Below, in pieces: positions 52,947 to 63,637 of a DNA stretch of 64,000 nt (its first letter is position 1; each line of letters begins with the position of its first letter). The DNA is from an uncultured Geobacteraceae bacterium (GTDB lineage Bacteria; Desulfobacterota; Desulfuromonadia; Geobacterales; Pseudopelobacteraceae): assembly GCA_903939115.1 (NCBI GenBank), contig CAJAFV010000097.1, forward strand, positions 102,610-166,609, read 5' to 3'. Position numbers and translations under genes: made by a program. Under the pieces are notes generated by a model. The model was given only the letters and a program-made list of their open reading frames with translations. It searched no databases and was not told the DNA's origin.

Positions 52947-53924
52947 ATGGAAAAGCAGAAAGTTCATTACAGTGAATTGGGTTTGTCCAACACGAAAGAG
53001 ATGTTCAGCAAGGCGATGGCCGGTAAATATGCTGTTCCTGCCTACAATTTCAATAACCTTGAACAGCTTCAGGCTATTGTGACCGCCTGTATCGAAACTA
53101 ATTCCCCGGTTATTATCCAAGTATCAAAGGGTGCGCGTAGTTATGCAAACGAAACGATGCTCCGCTTCATGGCTATGGGTGCGGTACAGATGGCCCGTGA
53201 AGCAGGCTCAAATATCCCGATATGTCTGCACCTTGATCACGGTGACACGTTTGAACTGTGCAAATCGTGCGTTGATAGCGGCTTTTCATCTGTCATGATT
53301 GACGGATCACATCTGCCATTCGAGGAAAACGTGGCCCTTGCAAAAAAGGTCGTTGAATATGCTCACCAGTTCGGCGTATCGGTTGAAGCGGAGTTGGGCG
53401 TGTTGGCGGGGATCGAGGATGAGGTTTCTGCGGAACATTCGACCTATACAAAACCGGAAGAGGTTGAAGAGTTTGTCAAAAAGACCGGCGTTGATTCGTT
53501 GGCGATATCAATCGGAACCAGTCACGGGGCATTTAAATTTAAAGCCGGTCAACCGGTCCCTCCGCTCCGGTTCGATATTCTGGAAGAGTGCGAAAAACGT
53601 ATTCCCGGCTTTCCGATTGTACTTCATGGCGCCTCTTCGGTGGTCCAGGAGTATGTCGAGTTAATAAATCAATACGGTGGTAATCTGGCAGGAGCGGTCG
53701 GTATATCCGAAGATCAATTGCGTCGGGCGGCAGCGAGTGCTGTCTGCAAGATAAATATTGATTCCGACGGCAGATTGGCGGTAACTGCAAGAATCCGGGA
53801 ATATTTTGCCAAGGACCCGAAAGAATTTGATCCACGTAAATATCTCGGTGAAGCGCGTAAAGAGCTGGTGAAGTTGGTTAAGCACAAAAACGAAACAGTT
53901 CTTGGCTCGGCGGGGAAAGCCTGA
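52947..53924 (+). CDS. fba: Class II fructose-bisphosphate aldolase
   Basis: 325 residues from ATG 52947 (after GAGGGGG). Zinc-dependent aldolase: PAYNFNNLEQLQAI, CLHLDHGDTFE with the first metal His and catalytic Asp, VEAELGVLAGIED, SIGTSHGAFKF, and VLHGASSV. It splits fructose 1,6-bisphosphate or runs in reverse for gluconeogenesis. The frame upstream to 52854 is not family-like. Confidence 0.95.
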   Translation: MEKQKVHYSELGLSNTKEMFSKAMAGKYAVPAYNFNNLEQLQAIVTACIETNSPVIIQVSKGARSYANETMLRFMAMGAVQMAREAGSNIPICLHLDHGDTFELCKSCVDSGFSSVMIDGSHLPFEENVALAKKVVEYAHQFGVSVEAELGVLAGIEDEVSAEHSTYTKPEEVEEFVKKTGVDSLAISIGTSHGAFKFKAGQPVPPLRFDILEECEKRIPGFPIVLHGASSVVQEYVELINQYGGNLAGAVGISEDQLRRAAASAVCKINIDSDGRLAVTARIREYFAKDPKEFDPRKYLGEARKELVKLVKHKNETVLGSAGKA

Positions 53925-53952
53925 TTTCACGCAAAACCGCAGGAGGGTATAT

Positions 53953-54324
53953 ATGAAAACCCGAAAGTTTTCTCGCGTACAATTCCATGTCGGAGCCACT
54001 ATCAGGATCGCTGATCGACAGTTTCAGGGTGCGGTGGAAAACCTCAGCATGACCGGCATGTTTCTGGTTACCAGCGAGCCGTTGGTTGAAGGAGATCTGG
54101 CTGATATAACCATAGCTCTTTCCGGAAACATCCCTGAAATAACAGTGAACTTTAACGGGAAAGTTACCCGGACCACGGAGGCCGGGGCTGGTTTTACCTT
54201 CGATAAAATGGATCTCGATTCGTACACGCATCTTAAAAATATTGTTACCTATAATAGTGATGATGCGGAGAAGGTTATGGAAGAGATTGGCCACGCCATT
54301 GATGAAAAGCTTGCAATTGATTAA
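53953..54324 (+). CDS. PilZ-domain c-di-GMP-binding protein
   Basis: 123 residues from ATG 53953 after AGGAGG. The c-di-GMP motifs are both present: RKFSR at residues 4-8 (RxxxR) and ENLSMTGMF ((D/N)xSxxG). It is a single domain without an output partner, so it probably acts by protein binding. The chemoreceptor gene starts 30 bp further on and may be functionally linked. Confidence 0.9.
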   Translation: MKTRKFSRVQFHVGATIRIADRQFQGAVENLSMTGMFLVTSEPLVEGDLADITIALSGNIPEITVNFNGKVTRTTEAGAGFTFDKMDLDSYTHLKNIVTYNSDDAEKVMEEIGHAIDEKLAID

Positions 54325-54354
54325 CAATGTTTGTACCCGCTTGGGGAAGGCCCT

Positions 54355-56331
54355 ATGAGAAGGCATTCAATTCTGTTTTCTGCCGGTGGATTTCTACTTG
54401 GCGTTTTTGCTCCTGTCGGTTGGGTTTTTATCAGGGTATTGTTGTATTTTGATTCCAATCGTGGTTTTGTGGAGCAACTTTTTCACGATATTGTAAAAGA
54501 CAGTGAACATTTTGCCATGTACCTGTATATGGGGGGAGGCACAGCCGTTGTCCTTGCCGTTCTCGGTTATATGATCGGCAAGTACGATGACGAACTGCGT
54601 GAGCGTGCGACGGAACTTAGTTTCCTTCACCAAGAGGTCAACGAGCAGAAGGAAATTTTTGAAAATCGCTATAAAGTTTTGGACAGGAACATCAAAAATT
54701 TTCATCAGATCAGTAGTAAAATTCAGAAATCACTCAACCTTGATGAAGTGCTGTTCCTTTGCGCTGAGGGGTTGCACGATGTTTTGGGGTATGAGCGGGT
54801 CAATATTCTCTTGGCGGAAGATGGGGTGCGACTCCGTTTCTTTGCCTCTATCGGCACAGAGGGTTTTAACCCTTCTGACGTTAGTATGCCGATTGATTCG
54901 AGTATCGGTGTCATTGCCAAGTGCTTTCATGAACGTAAAGTGTTTCTGATTGACGACATTTCCAACTATCCCGATGATTACCATCTGTCCTCTCCCCACA
55001 ACAGGCTCTCGCCGCTGCGTTCAAAGAGTTTTGTTTTATGTCCGATTGTCGTAAAGAACGATACAGTCGGGATTTTTGCTATCGACAACAAAAACAGCCG
55101 TCGTGCCCTCAATGACTCAGACGTCGATACTATTATCCTTTTTGCGGATCAGGTGTCATCTGCCATAACCCGTATCAGTTTGTTGACTTCAATTGACACG
55201 TTGACATCCGAATTGGAGAGTTCATTTAAATTCCTGTTGGCAAGCCGTGACCAGTATTCCAGAAATGTCAGTAATCTTCGTGATGGCGTTGATTCCGTTG
55301 CTGATGGGACATCGATTATCGCCTCTGCTTCTGAAGGTGTGATGGCATCGGTTGACGAAACCGGTTCAGCGGTAACTCAAATTTCAGTTGCCATAGAGCA
55401 GGTAACCCGAAATCTTGACCATTTGGCCGGAGTTGTCCGCCAATCAGCGGCTGCCATGGAGCAGATTAACAGAACAATCGGCAATGTGGAGCAGAACGCG
55501 GCAATTTCACACGAAGTTTCGCAACAGGTAAAAGAGCGTGCTGAAAAAGGACGGGTCATCGTCACGGAAACGATACATTCTCTTGACGAAATTAAAATAT
55601 CGGTCGGACTTTCTTTTGATGCCATACGGCGGTTGGCTGAGAACAGCACCCGTATTGAAAACATTGTCAGTGTCATAAATGATATCACAAAACGTACTAA
55701 TCTTCTGGCGCTGAACGCTTCTATTATTGCTGCTCAGGCCGGTGAATATGGAAAGAGCTTTGGTGTCGTGGCTGATGAAATTCGGAATCTGTCACTGCAA
55801 ACCGGTCAGTCAACCGGTGAAATCACTTCCATCATTGAAAAAATCATGAGCGAGTCGAAAACTGCAGCTCTAAATATCGCGACGACCAAGGACCTGGTCC
55901 AACGCGGAGTTGAATTGGGGTACAGTACCGGGGAGTCGCTGAAAGCAATCTTTGACAGCTCAAATTGTTCTCTCGATATGACTAAGCAGATCAAGCTGGC
56001 GACTCAGGAGCAGGTAATCAGTGTTCAGTTGGTAGCGCACTCAATGGAAGATATCAGCTCAATGACCTCTCAAATTTTCATTGCCTCAACCGATCAGTCA
56101 AAAGCCACAAAAAGTATTGCCCGGTCAATAGAAACTATCAAGGATATGACCCATGAAATGGTTAATTCAACATTGTGTCAGGTTGATGATGGTAAACTGA
56201 TTCGCCGCAATGTGGAATCGGTCAGCAGCATGGTTACTGAGTTGTTTGATAATATGGAGATGCGTAGGGCGCAGAGTGCAGAAGTTGTTAAGGAACTGGA
56301 ACAGATGAAAAGTCTGACCTGTTCGATATAA
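54355..56331 (+). CDS. Methyl-accepting chemotaxis-type protein with GAF domain
   Basis: 658 residues. Two membrane segments (about 8-28 and 50-72) enclose only about 20-25 residues outside, so sensing is internal. A coiled coil (75-120) and a GAF domain (about 125-290) follow, then the MCP signalling hairpin with its tip in ITKRTNLLALNASI, IAAQAGEYGKSFGVVADEIR. No HAMP domain is recognised. ATG 54355 is preferred over the upstream start. It may sense a cytosolic ligand or redox state. Confidence 0.9.
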   Translation: MRRHSILFSAGGFLLGVFAPVGWVFIRVLLYFDSNRGFVEQLFHDIVKDSEHFAMYLYMGGGTAVVLAVLGYMIGKYDDELRERATELSFLHQEVNEQKEIFENRYKVLDRNIKNFHQISSKIQKSLNLDEVLFLCAEGLHDVLGYERVNILLAEDGVRLRFFASIGTEGFNPSDVSMPIDSSIGVIAKCFHERKVFLIDDISNYPDDYHLSSPHNRLSPLRSKSFVLCPIVVKNDTVGIFAIDNKNSRRALNDSDVDTIILFADQVSSAITRISLLTSIDTLTSELESSFKFLLASRDQYSRNVSNLRDGVDSVADGTSIIASASEGVMASVDETGSAVTQISVAIEQVTRNLDHLAGVVRQSAAAMEQINRTIGNVEQNAAISHEVSQQVKERAEKGRVIVTETIHSLDEIKISVGLSFDAIRRLAENSTRIENIVSVINDITKRTNLLALNASIIAAQAGEYGKSFGVVADEIRNLSLQTGQSTGEITSIIEKIMSESKTAALNIATTKDLVQRGVELGYSTGESLKAIFDSSNCSLDMTKQIKLATQEQVISVQLVAHSMEDISSMTSQIFIASTDQSKATKSIARSIETIKDMTHEMVNSTLCQVDDGKLIRRNVESVSSMVTELFDNMEMRRAQSAEVVKELEQMKSLTCSI

Positions 56332-56365
56332 ACAGATTTTATTGTTTTTTGGGAGCCAGCTTTCA

Positions 56366-57166
56366 ATGAAAAAGAAAACGACAATTCCTGACATCCTGAA
56401 AATGAAACAGAACGGCCAGCGCATTACAGTTCTGACCGCGTATGATTACCCGTTTGCGCGACTTGTTGATGACGGCGGGGTGGACATTATTCTGGTAGGT
56501 GATTCCGCAGGCGTTGTGTTCGCCGGTCATGATACGACGTTGCCGGTTACTATGGATGAGATGCTGTATCACGTCCGGGCGGTTAAACGAGCCGGCCCAA
56601 AGGCCCTCGTTGTTGCTGATATGCCGTTTATGTCATGTCAGACCGGTATCGAAGATGCCTGTCGTAATTGCGGCCGCATGATAAAAGAGGGTGGTGCCGA
56701 GGCGGTAAAGATTGAAGGGGGCAGCAATATGGCCCACGTAATCCGGGCGGTTTCATCGATCGATATCCCGGTAATGGCGCACATAGGTCTGACGCCGCAG
56801 TCGGTTCACCGCATGGGTGGCTACAAGGTCCAAGGGAGGAACGAGCAGGCCGAACGGATCATGGATGATGCCTATGCAGTGCAGCACGCCGGGGCTTTTG
56901 CCGTCGTGCTGGAGGGGATTCCGGCGTCGCTGGCGGCAGAGATCAGTGCCGAGTTGTCCATCCCGACCATCGGTATTGGAGCCGGTCCCTCGTGTGATGG
57001 GCAGGTGCTGGTAATCCACGACATTCTCGGCCTCTGTGAAAAATATTCACCCAAGTTCGTGAAACGCTATGCCGATCTGGCGCCGATCATCTCCGCAGCT
57101 GTCGAGCAGTATGTCGCTGAGGTCAGAAACGGTGAGTTTCCAACAGAAGAACATTCTTTTTCCTGA
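56366..57166 (+). CDS. panB: 3-methyl-2-oxobutanoate hydroxymethyltransferase PanB
   Basis: 266 residues from ATG 56366. First enzyme of the pantothenate branch: adds a hydroxymethyl group from methylene-THF to alpha-ketoisovalerate. Motifs: [62 protein letters not shown] and [15 protein letters not shown]. It lies 7 bp before panC. Confidence 0.97.
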   Translation: MKKKTTIPDILKMKQNGQRITVLTAYDYPFARLVDDGGVDIILVGDSAGVVFAGHDTTLPVTMDEMLYHVRAVKRAGPKALVVADMPFMSCQTGIEDACRNCGRMIKEGGAEAVKIEGGSNMAHVIRAVSSIDIPVMAHIGLTPQSVHRMGGYKVQGRNEQAERIMDDAYAVQHAGAFAVVLEGIPASLAAEISAELSIPTIGIGAGPSCDGQVLVIHDILGLCEKYSPKFVKRYADLAPIISAAVEQYVAEVRNGEFPTEEHSFS

Positions 57167-57173
57167 GGATAAG

Positions 57174-58025
57174 ATGAAAATTATCAACAACATTGTGCAT
57201 ATGCAGGCACTTGCGATCGCCCCTGAACGGGAAGGGAGAAGGATCGCTTTTGTCCCCACGATGGGATTTCTGCATGAGGGGCATGCCTCCCTGCTTCGGG
57301 AAGGGCGAACACGAGGAGACGTCCTGGTACTCTCGATATTTGTCAACCCGATCCAGTTTGGAAAAAATGAAGATCTGGACCGTTATCCACGAGACATGGA
57401 GCGTGATTGCCAAATTGCTGAAGCGTGCGGGGTTGACATCGTTTTTATTCCAACGGCTGAGGAGATGTATCCGCCCGGGTTTCAAGCCGGAGTTGCCGTG
57501 AGGGATCTCTCGCTGCCTCTTTGCGGTACAAGTCGCCCGGGGCACTTTGACGGTGTCGCAACAGTGGTTGCAAAGCTATTCAATATTGTCCGTCCTGATG
57601 TAGCTCTTTTTGGAAGTAAGGATTATCAGCAACTGGCAGTTATCCGCCGAATGACCGCAGATCTGAATATGCCGGTTGAGATTGTCGGGATGCCGATTGT
57701 TCGCGAAGCGGATGGGATTGCAATGAGTTCGCGTAATGCCTACCTGTCACCGCTTGAGCGGCAGAGCGCACTCTGTTTAATTCAGGCAATCAGGCGGGCA
57801 CGTGAACTGTTTGCAGCGGGAGAACGCTCAATTGCTGTCCTTATGAAGGAAACAGTATCAGTTATCGGACAGGATGCGACAGCCGTTATTGATTACGTTG
57901 AATTTCGTGATGGCTCAACATTGCAGGAACTCGAAGTTGCTGACGACAGCACGCTGTTGGCGTTGGCAGTAACAATAGGAAAAACCAGGCTGATCGATAA
58001 TACCGTTCTCGGAGAGAAGTTGTAA
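57174..58025 (+). CDS. panC: Pantothenate synthetase PanC
   Basis: 284 residues. It joins pantoate and beta-alanine with ATP. HIGH-like motif [11 protein letters not shown], then FVNPIQFG, the substrate loop [15 protein letters not shown], and KMSKS-like [10 protein letters not shown] terminator with an 18-bp stem closes the panBC pair. No panD is nearby. Confidence 0.97.
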   Translation: MKIINNIVHMQALAIAPEREGRRIAFVPTMGFLHEGHASLLREGRTRGDVLVLSIFVNPIQFGKNEDLDRYPRDMERDCQIAEACGVDIVFIPTAEEMYPPGFQAGVAVRDLSLPLCGTSRPGHFDGVATVVAKLFNIVRPDVALFGSKDYQQLAVIRRMTADLNMPVEIVGMPIVREADGIAMSSRNAYLSPLERQSALCLIQAIRRARELFAAGERSIAVLMKETVSVIGQDATAVIDYVEFRDGSTLQELEVADDSTLLALAVTIGKTRLIDNTVLGEKL

Positions 58026-58056
58026 TTACGCATTTGATTTAATGCTGGTATAACAG

Positions 58057-58097
58057 TAATAAGCCGGCGAAAAACATGGTTTTTCGCCGGCTTATTA
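58057..58097. terminator. Bidirectional intrinsic terminator
   Basis: Perfect 18-bp stem (58057-58074 with 58080-58097) and 5-base loop, with A5/T5 near the loop and AT-rich ends. It serves panC and the convergent ankyrin gene. Confidence 0.92.
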
Positions 58098-58139
58098 ATC
58101 AGACGTTCCTGCTGTATCAGTGTTACATTGTTTTTGATT

Positions 58140-58562
58140 TCAGGCGTTACCCGATTTGGTTCGCTCAGCTTTCTTCAGCAGTGCCGAAGCGAGCGGATGG
58201 CTGTTGTTCTCGGCGTATCGGTTGGCAGTATTGCCGGCAGGAGTTTTTATCGTCGGGTTTGCCCCGCCATCAAGCAGTGCCTGCACAGTCTGGTTGCACC
58301 CGTAAATTGCAGCCATCATCAGCGGAGTATGCCCTTCGCGGTCACGGGCATCGGCGTCAGCCCCTTTTTCCAGAAGCATTTTGACGATTTCAGTATGCCC
58401 ATTGGCAGCAGCGTAATGAAGCGCGGTTTTACCCTTATCGCTGCTGGTTGATATGTCGGCACCGCGGTGGAGCAGGTCCTTGACAAAATCCTTGAGCCCC
58501 TCTTTTGAGGCACTGATCAAAGGGGTGTGGCCATGACGGTCTTTCGCATTCACGCTTTCCAT
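58140..58562 (-). CDS. Ankyrin-repeat protein
   Basis: 140 residues from ATG 58562 (after AAGGAG). Four ankyrin repeats at about 33-residue spacing: DRHGHTPLISASKEG, DKGKTALHYAAANGH, DREGHTPLMMAAIYG and TPAGNTANRYAENN. No signal peptide from this start. It is a protein-protein interaction module whose partner is unknown. The frame extends upstream to 58682, but that part is not family-like. Confidence 0.88.
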   Translation of the reverse strand: MESVNAKDRHGHTPLISASKEGLKDFVKDLLHRGADISTSSDKGKTALHYAAANGHTEIVKMLLEKGADADARDREGHTPLMMAAIYGCNQTVQALLDGGANPTIKTPAGNTANRYAENNSHPLASALLKKAERTKSGNA

Positions 58563-58782
58563 GTGTAACTCCTTTAGTGGATTTATTATCAGGCAGCAAT
58601 GCCAGTAATTCACTGCTTCAACACAGATCACAACAAAAAAAGTACCGTTGCCTGTATACCATATCTTTGCAATGAAAACCACGGACTATTTGTAAAAAAA
58701 ACAAAAATGCCGGATAAGAATTAAGCGCTTGAATCTACACTGTTCGGAAAACTATAATGACCGCTTCAAGGAGAATGATTCA

Positions 58783-59391
58783 ATGAATGTAATTCAGGCT
58801 GAATTCATAAAAAGTGCTGCAAAACCGAAAGATTACCCCCCTCCAGGGTTGCCGGAGGTCGCCTTTGTAGGGCGCTCGAACGTCGGCAAATCATCTCTGA
58901 TCAATGTGCTGTCCGGACGTAAAGGGTTGGTGAGAACCAGTTCAACGCCTGGTCGGACCCAGCTGATTAATTTTTTTGACATTAACAGCGTTCTGACACT
59001 GGTAGACCTTCCCGGTTATGGTTACGCTAAAGCTCCTCCAGCGCTGCGGAAGCAGTGGGGGCCGATGATCGAATCATACCTGGCCATCCGTGAATCACTC
59101 AAAGCGGTCGTGCTGATCCTTGATATCAGGCGTGTACCTTCTGATGGCGACCTGCAGATGCTGCGCTGGTTGGAAATGTACAATATTCCGCCTATTTTAG
59201 TTGTGACCAAGTGCGATAAACTCTCAAAAAACGAACAAGCCAAGCAGAAGGGGATTATTGCCGCTGCAATTAAACGCGATAAGGGTATGATGCTCCCGTT
59301 TTCGGCCCTTTCGAAAGAGGGGCGAGACGGCATCTGGGGCGAAATTCTGCGCGTACTGGAAATTAATCCCAAAGTGGAAACCCAATCATGA
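58783..59391 (+). CDS. engB: Ribosome biogenesis GTPase EngB (YsxC/YihA)
   Basis: 202 residues from ATG 58783 (AAGGAG 9 bases before). G1 [11 protein letters not shown]2 [10 protein letters not shown]3 [11 protein letters not shown]4 VTKCDKL and G5 FSALSKEG. It assists 50S subunit maturation and division. Its end overlaps folE2 by four bases. Confidence 0.96.
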   Translation: MNVIQAEFIKSAAKPKDYPPPGLPEVAFVGRSNVGKSSLINVLSGRKGLVRTSSTPGRTQLINFFDINSVLTLVDLPGYGYAKAPPALRKQWGPMIESYLAIRESLKAVVLILDIRRVPSDGDLQMLRWLEMYNIPPILVVTKCDKLSKNEQAKQKGIIAAAIKRDKGMMLPFSALSKEGRDGIWGEILRVLEINPKVETQS

Positions 59392-60194
59392 AAAAAACAG
59401 CACAGCCACTCGTCCCGACTGCAATGCCGGACATGCAAAAACGCCCGGATACCCGTCGTATTCCGATCGCCAAAGTGGGGGTAAAGGATATCACCTATCC
59501 GATTGTGGTGATGGACAAGAACCGTACCCTGCAGCATACCGTTGCCAAGATCAACATGTACGTCGATCTGCCCCATCATTTCAAAGGTACCCACATGAGC
59601 CGTTTTGTGGAGATTCTTAACAAGTACCGCGAACAGATAGCGCTCGACAAGCTTGAGACGATTCTCGAAGAGATGAAGTCAAAGCTTGGTTCAGAAAACG
59701 CCCACCTCGAAATTCAGTTCCCCTATTTTATCGATAAGGCCGCGCCGGTTTCGGGCGCCAAGAGCCTGATGGAATACACCTGCGAATTCAGTGCTTCAAT
59801 GACGGACAGGCTCGATTTTGTACTCGGCATCAAGGTTCCACTTACCTCGCTCTGCCCCTGCAGTCGTGAGCTGTCACGTTTTGGGGCTCACAACCAGCGT
59901 AGTATTATGACCGTGCGGATTCGTTATCGCGACTTCATCTGGATTGAAGATCTGGTGGAGCTGATTGAACAGTGCGGGTCCAGCCCACTCTATTCTCTGC
60001 TCAAGCGCGCTGACGAAAAGTTTGTCACCGAACAGGCCTATGAAAATCCCCGCTTTGTCGAGGATATGGTCCGTGAGGCGCATTCCAGGCTGGCAGCACA
60101 GGGCAACATCACCTGGTTTTCTGTTGAAGCGGAAAATTTTGAATCGATCCACAATCATTCCGCCTATGCTGCTGTGGAACTGGATCGCCGGTGA
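59388..60194 (+). CDS. folE2: GTP cyclohydrolase FolE2 (type IB)
   Basis: 268 residues. It converts GTP to dihydroneopterin triphosphate for folate (and queuosine) synthesis, using a metal that need not be zinc. Conserved: [30 protein letters not shown], the metal-site Cys in LCPCSREL, and FGAHNQRS. It overlaps engB upstream (ATGA) and the DUF2064 gene downstream (GTGA). Confidence 0.96.
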   Translation: MKKTAQPLVPTAMPDMQKRPDTRRIPIAKVGVKDITYPIVVMDKNRTLQHTVAKINMYVDLPHHFKGTHMSRFVEILNKYREQIALDKLETILEEMKSKLGSENAHLEIQFPYFIDKAAPVSGAKSLMEYTCEFSASMTDRLDFVLGIKVPLTSLCPCSRELSRFGAHNQRSIMTVRIRYRDFIWIEDLVELIEQCGSSPLYSLLKRADEKFVTEQAYENPRFVEDMVREAHSRLAAQGNITWFSVEAENFESIHNHSAYAAVELDRR

Positions 60195-60808
60195 AAAAAG
60201 GGCTGATCGTCTTTGCCCGGGAACCTCTCCCGGGAGAGGTGAAAACAAGGCTAGCGGCTTCACTCGGCGATCAGCTTGCCGCCGAATCATATGAGAGCAT
60301 GTTGTCGGAGGTTCTGCAAACGTCTCGATGCTTGAGTGATGTCGAGACGGTAGTCTTTTGGGCTTGTCCTGAAAAATCGTTACTGATACTGGCGGAACGG
60401 TATCGGTGCAACTCCCGAATCCAGAGTCAGGGAGATCTCGGACAGCGCATGCAGGCTGCATTTGAAATGATGTTTGCAGATGGGTGCGATGTCTGTTGCG
60501 TTATCGGCAGTGATGCCCCTGACCTGCCGATATCGTATATTCGCGAAGCATATCATCTGCTGGGAAAGGAACATCCTGATATCGTATTTGGACCGAGCAG
60601 GGATGGTGGTTATTATCTCCTCGGTCTGCGTCAGGTCTGGGCGAAGCTGTTTGCGAATATCTCCTGGAGCAGTTCTGAAGTGCTGGAACAGAGCCTGACT
60701 GCTGCGATGGATTCGGGTCTGTCAACAGTTCTGCTCCCTGAGTGGCAGGACATAGACACCATTGAAGATTTATTGGCATATCAGGAACGGAATCACGTGA
60801 ACTCATGA
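60191..60808 (+). CDS. DUF2064 / TIGR04282-type glycosyltransferase-like protein
   Basis: 205 residues with a GTG start in a GTGA overlap with folE2. Nucleotide-sugar transferase fold: LIVFAREPLPGEVKTRLA at the N-terminus, QGDLGQRMQAAFE, IGSDAPDLP with the metal Asp, and GPSRDGGYYLLGL. Some members are linked to arsenosugar synthesis; the substrate here is not known. It overlaps mqnB by four bases (ATGA). Confidence 0.88.
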   Translation: MKKGLIVFAREPLPGEVKTRLAASLGDQLAAESYESMLSEVLQTSRCLSDVETVVFWACPEKSLLILAERYRCNSRIQSQGDLGQRMQAAFEMMFADGCDVCCVIGSDAPDLPISYIREAYHLLGKEHPDIVFGPSRDGGYYLLGLRQVWAKLFANISWSSSEVLEQSLTAAMDSGLSTVLLPEWQDIDTIEDLLAYQERNHVNS

Positions 60809-61569
60809 AACCAATTGTTATTATTGCGGCTCTGCCACAGGAAGTAGAACTGCTGGAACAGGCGCTTGAATATTCCGGTAAAGTTAAAGCCGGCGGTTAC
60901 GAATACGTGGAAGGAACGATCGGTAATGGGCAGGTTGTTGTCTGTGCCGGCGGGGTTGGTAAGGTCAACGCCGCGGCCGCCACGGCGGTCATGATTGATC
61001 GCTACCGGCCACGTCTTGTCATCAATACCGGCTGTGCCGGAGCGTACATCGGCAGTGGCCTCTCTATCGGAGACCTGGTCGTCGCGAGCGAAGAAGTGCT
61101 TGCCGACGAAGGTGTCGTCGTAGCGGATGGCTGGAAAGATTTACGGTTCATGAACCTTCCGTCTATAGAACAGGATGGAGAGAGCTGTTATAATGTTCTG
61201 CCGCTTACCAGCCATGCGTCTGAAAAAGCTCTGCAGCTGGCAGAAAAGTATGGCGTTTTTCTGATGCGCGGCCGCTCGTCAACAGTTTCAACCTGTAGCG
61301 GCTCCAGTCGCTTTGCGGCTGAACTTTCACAGCGCTGGAACGCGCTGATTGAAAATATGGAGGGGGGGGCAGTCGTGCAGGTTTGTCTCCGCTGCGGTAT
61401 TGACTGCCTTGAAATTCGTGGCATTAGTAATCTGGTGGAAGAACGGGATATGAAGACATGGAACATACCAAGAGCCGTAGAAGCTGCCCAGCGCTTTGTT
61501 TTGAAATATATTGAGGAGATCGGCCGGTCAGATGAATCGCCCGCTCTGAAAGTGATTCCGGAACTGTAA
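60805..61569 (+). CDS. mqnB: Futalosine hydrolase MqnB
   Basis: 254 residues of the nucleoside phosphorylase/hydrolase fold. Seen: IIAALPQEVELLE, VCAGGVGKVNAAAATA, INTGCAGAY, ENMEGGAVVQVC with the substrate-binding Glu, and EIRGISNLVEERDMKTW, typical of futalosine hydrolases. It removes hypoxanthine from futalosine in the alternative menaquinone pathway. The other mqn genes are not in the window. Confidence 0.88.
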   Translation: MKPIVIIAALPQEVELLEQALEYSGKVKAGGYEYVEGTIGNGQVVVCAGGVGKVNAAAATAVMIDRYRPRLVINTGCAGAYIGSGLSIGDLVVASEEVLADEGVVVADGWKDLRFMNLPSIEQDGESCYNVLPLTSHASEKALQLAEKYGVFLMRGRSSTVSTCSGSSRFAAELSQRWNALIENMEGGAVVQVCLRCGIDCLEIRGISNLVEERDMKTWNIPRAVEAAQRFVLKYIEEIGRSDESPALKVIPEL

Positions 61570-61622
61570 TCCTGGTAAAATCATGATAAAACAGACGTAA
61601 ATAAGTAATGGAGAGTACCGTA

Positions 61623-62108
61623 ATGTCAAATGTTAATTTTAAGAAACTTCAGCGGACAATGCTGGTGAACCGGGTCGTTCAAACCTTACTGCTGGCCTTG
61701 TTAGTTTGTATAGCGGTCTATGTTCAGAGCGGCTTTGCGCAACAGGGAAAGCCTGGCCAGTTCTTCAGCAGCGTTGTGGTTGCGGTGATAGTCCAGCTGC
61801 TGTTGATTTATCCGATCTATAAACTTGCCTGGCGCGATGTCGGTATCGAAATAGAGAGCAGTGTGGCCGGCCTTACGCCGGAGCAGACAGCTGCCCTGCG
61901 AAAAAAGAGGTTGCTGGGTGAAATGTGGAAGGTGTGCGGAGTTGCATTTTATATGGCATTCGTTTTGATGGTGCCGGATGTAAAAAAAGCGCCTGGTGCC
62001 AGACTGGTGCTTGCATCAACAATTTTCTCTTTTTTGCTGACCTGCCTAATGTATTTTCAGTGTTTCAACTTCGCCGGCAGGAAGCGCGTAAAGTCAAACG
62101 ATCAATAA
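61623..62108 (+). CDS. Unknown small inner-membrane protein
   Basis: 161 residues from ATG 61623, 7 bases after GGAGAG (an in-frame ATG at 61608 overlaps that site). Four membrane segments at about 18-38, 50-70, 103-122 and 128-148, with a short cytosolic helix (LTPEQTAALRKKRLLGEMW) between the second and third. Not recognised. It is 53 bp after mqnB. Confidence 0.7.
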   Translation: MSNVNFKKLQRTMLVNRVVQTLLLALLVCIAVYVQSGFAQQGKPGQFFSSVVVAVIVQLLLIYPIYKLAWRDVGIEIESSVAGLTPEQTAALRKKRLLGEMWKVCGVAFYMAFVLMVPDVKKAPGARLVLASTIFSFLLTCLMYFQCFNFAGRKRVKSNDQ

Positions 62109-62185
62109 AAACCGTGATTTGTCTGCCGTTTCAAGGCTGTTGATAATTCGCTCGGCACTATCATCATCTCTTTTCGGATTGACTG

Positions 62186-63637
62186 TTACCGTGCCATTAT
62201 ATCGAGCTGATACCGGCAGCTGAGGAGGCTGTTCAGGAGAGTGACCCCCTGGAAGGCCGTGCGAAGCAGATTTCTGGTTTTGTCGGGAAGCAGAAGCGGA
62301 TCGATGAGATCGCTTGGTTCTTTGCCAAATGCTATGGCAGACAGCTGTATTTCAAGCCGCAGTTTGATCAGGAAGGTAAAGGCCTCTTTCAGCGTTTCCA
62401 GATCGTGATCCGAAAAAATATTTCTGTGCTGCAGTTGCTCCAGCTTATCCCACGTTGTGCCACCCATAATCCCCGCTTCCAGTGCAAGCAGGCCAATACC
62501 TCTGGTTAGAGTAAAGATACCCCCTTTTTTCAGATCGAGTGTCCCTCGTGCTGCGCCGCGGGTTGCGACCCGCAGGCGTCCAAACATGCCGATTGGCGGC
62601 TTGAAACGTATAATGTTGAGAGCCATGCCAGGGAAAAAAATGGGGTTATGTCGGGTGCAATCGCAGATATGGGTGCGCAGTTCCTCTTCAAAAAATAATT
62701 CCCCGTGCAGAACCCGCAAATCCTGAAATACACCAAAATATACCGTATGCTCTGAGGTGGGATTGCCAATCCACTGGGCAATCAGAGTTTTCCATTCCGA
62801 GATACTGTGGCACCAATCCGGATTGCTGGCCATCATATTTCCGGGGCAGAGCGGAATGCCAACCTGTTCAAGAGCGGTAACTATATGATCCGCAAAACGT
62901 CTGATTTCTGACAACTCTTCTTCCGTTGCGTCATCGCTATAGATAATGGCGCTGTCCTGATCTGTGCGCAGCGCCTGCTCACAGCGCCCCTCACTTCCCA
63001 ACGCCAGATAAGCTGCCCTGCGAGGAAGGCGTACGCCATGCTCAATATCAAGGATATGTATCAGGCGCTCAGTGAAGGCATCATTAAAAAGGGCAATCAG
63101 CTGTATCATGCTTCTGGTGTCGGCGTTGGTTTTAACCGCATACTGGAGTAGTCCGGTCCTTTTTTTGCCGATCTGGCAGAGTTGGTCGAGCGTCGTTGCA
63201 GACTCGATCTCCTGAACAAGATACAGCGGACTTTTGGTTTGAATTCGGAGAAGATCTGAAACAGAAAGAATTCCTGAAAGATGTCTGTTCTGGTCAAGGA
63301 CGACCAGGTGATGGATAGTATGTTTTGCCATCAGGAAAACGGCCTTGAAAAACTGCTCACTACTGCCGATTGTGATCAGATTGGTTTTCATGATGTCACG
63401 AACTGACAATGATTGTATGTCATTGACAGAGTCAGCGATGAGATCGCGCAGGTCCCGGATGGATACAATTCCGATCGGTTCTTCGTTATTCACGACGACA
63501 ATGCCGGAAACATTTAACGTTTTCATTCGTCTGGACATTTCAACCAGGCCGATATCGGGGGGACAGGTTACGACCGACCGGTTGCATAACTCGCCTACCG
63601 GTATAAAAAACAAGCTGTCTTCTTGAATAGTGGGCAT
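62186..63637 (-). CDS. CBS-pair protein with DUF294 nucleotidyltransferase-like domain
   Basis: 483 residues. Two CBS motifs (about 10-70 and 80-135), a helical spacer, then a GlnD-like nucleotidyltransferase core with LALGSEGRCEQALRTDQDSAIIY (GS..R....D.D pattern) and a DUF294 C-terminal domain. It is probably a nucleotide-responsive signalling protein; substrate unknown. It lacks the cyclic-nucleotide domain found in some relatives. The gap of about 77 bp to the convergent membrane-protein gene holds no clear terminator. Confidence 0.9.
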   Translation of the reverse strand: MPTIQEDSLFFIPVGELCNRSVVTCPPDIGLVEMSRRMKTLNVSGIVVVNNEEPIGIVSIRDLRDLIADSVNDIQSLSVRDIMKTNLITIGSSEQFFKAVFLMAKHTIHHLVVLDQNRHLSGILSVSDLLRIQTKSPLYLVQEIESATTLDQLCQIGKKRTGLLQYAVKTNADTRSMIQLIALFNDAFTERLIHILDIEHGVRLPRRAAYLALGSEGRCEQALRTDQDSAIIYSDDATEEELSEIRRFADHIVTALEQVGIPLCPGNMMASNPDWCHSISEWKTLIAQWIGNPTSEHTVYFGVFQDLRVLHGELFFEEELRTHICDCTRHNPIFFPGMALNIIRFKPPIGMFGRLRVATRGAARGTLDLKKGGIFTLTRGIGLLALEAGIMGGTTWDKLEQLQHRNIFSDHDLETLKEAFTFLIKLRLEIQLSAIAFGKEPSDLIDPLLLPDKTRNLLRTAFQGVTLLNSLLSCRYQLDIMAR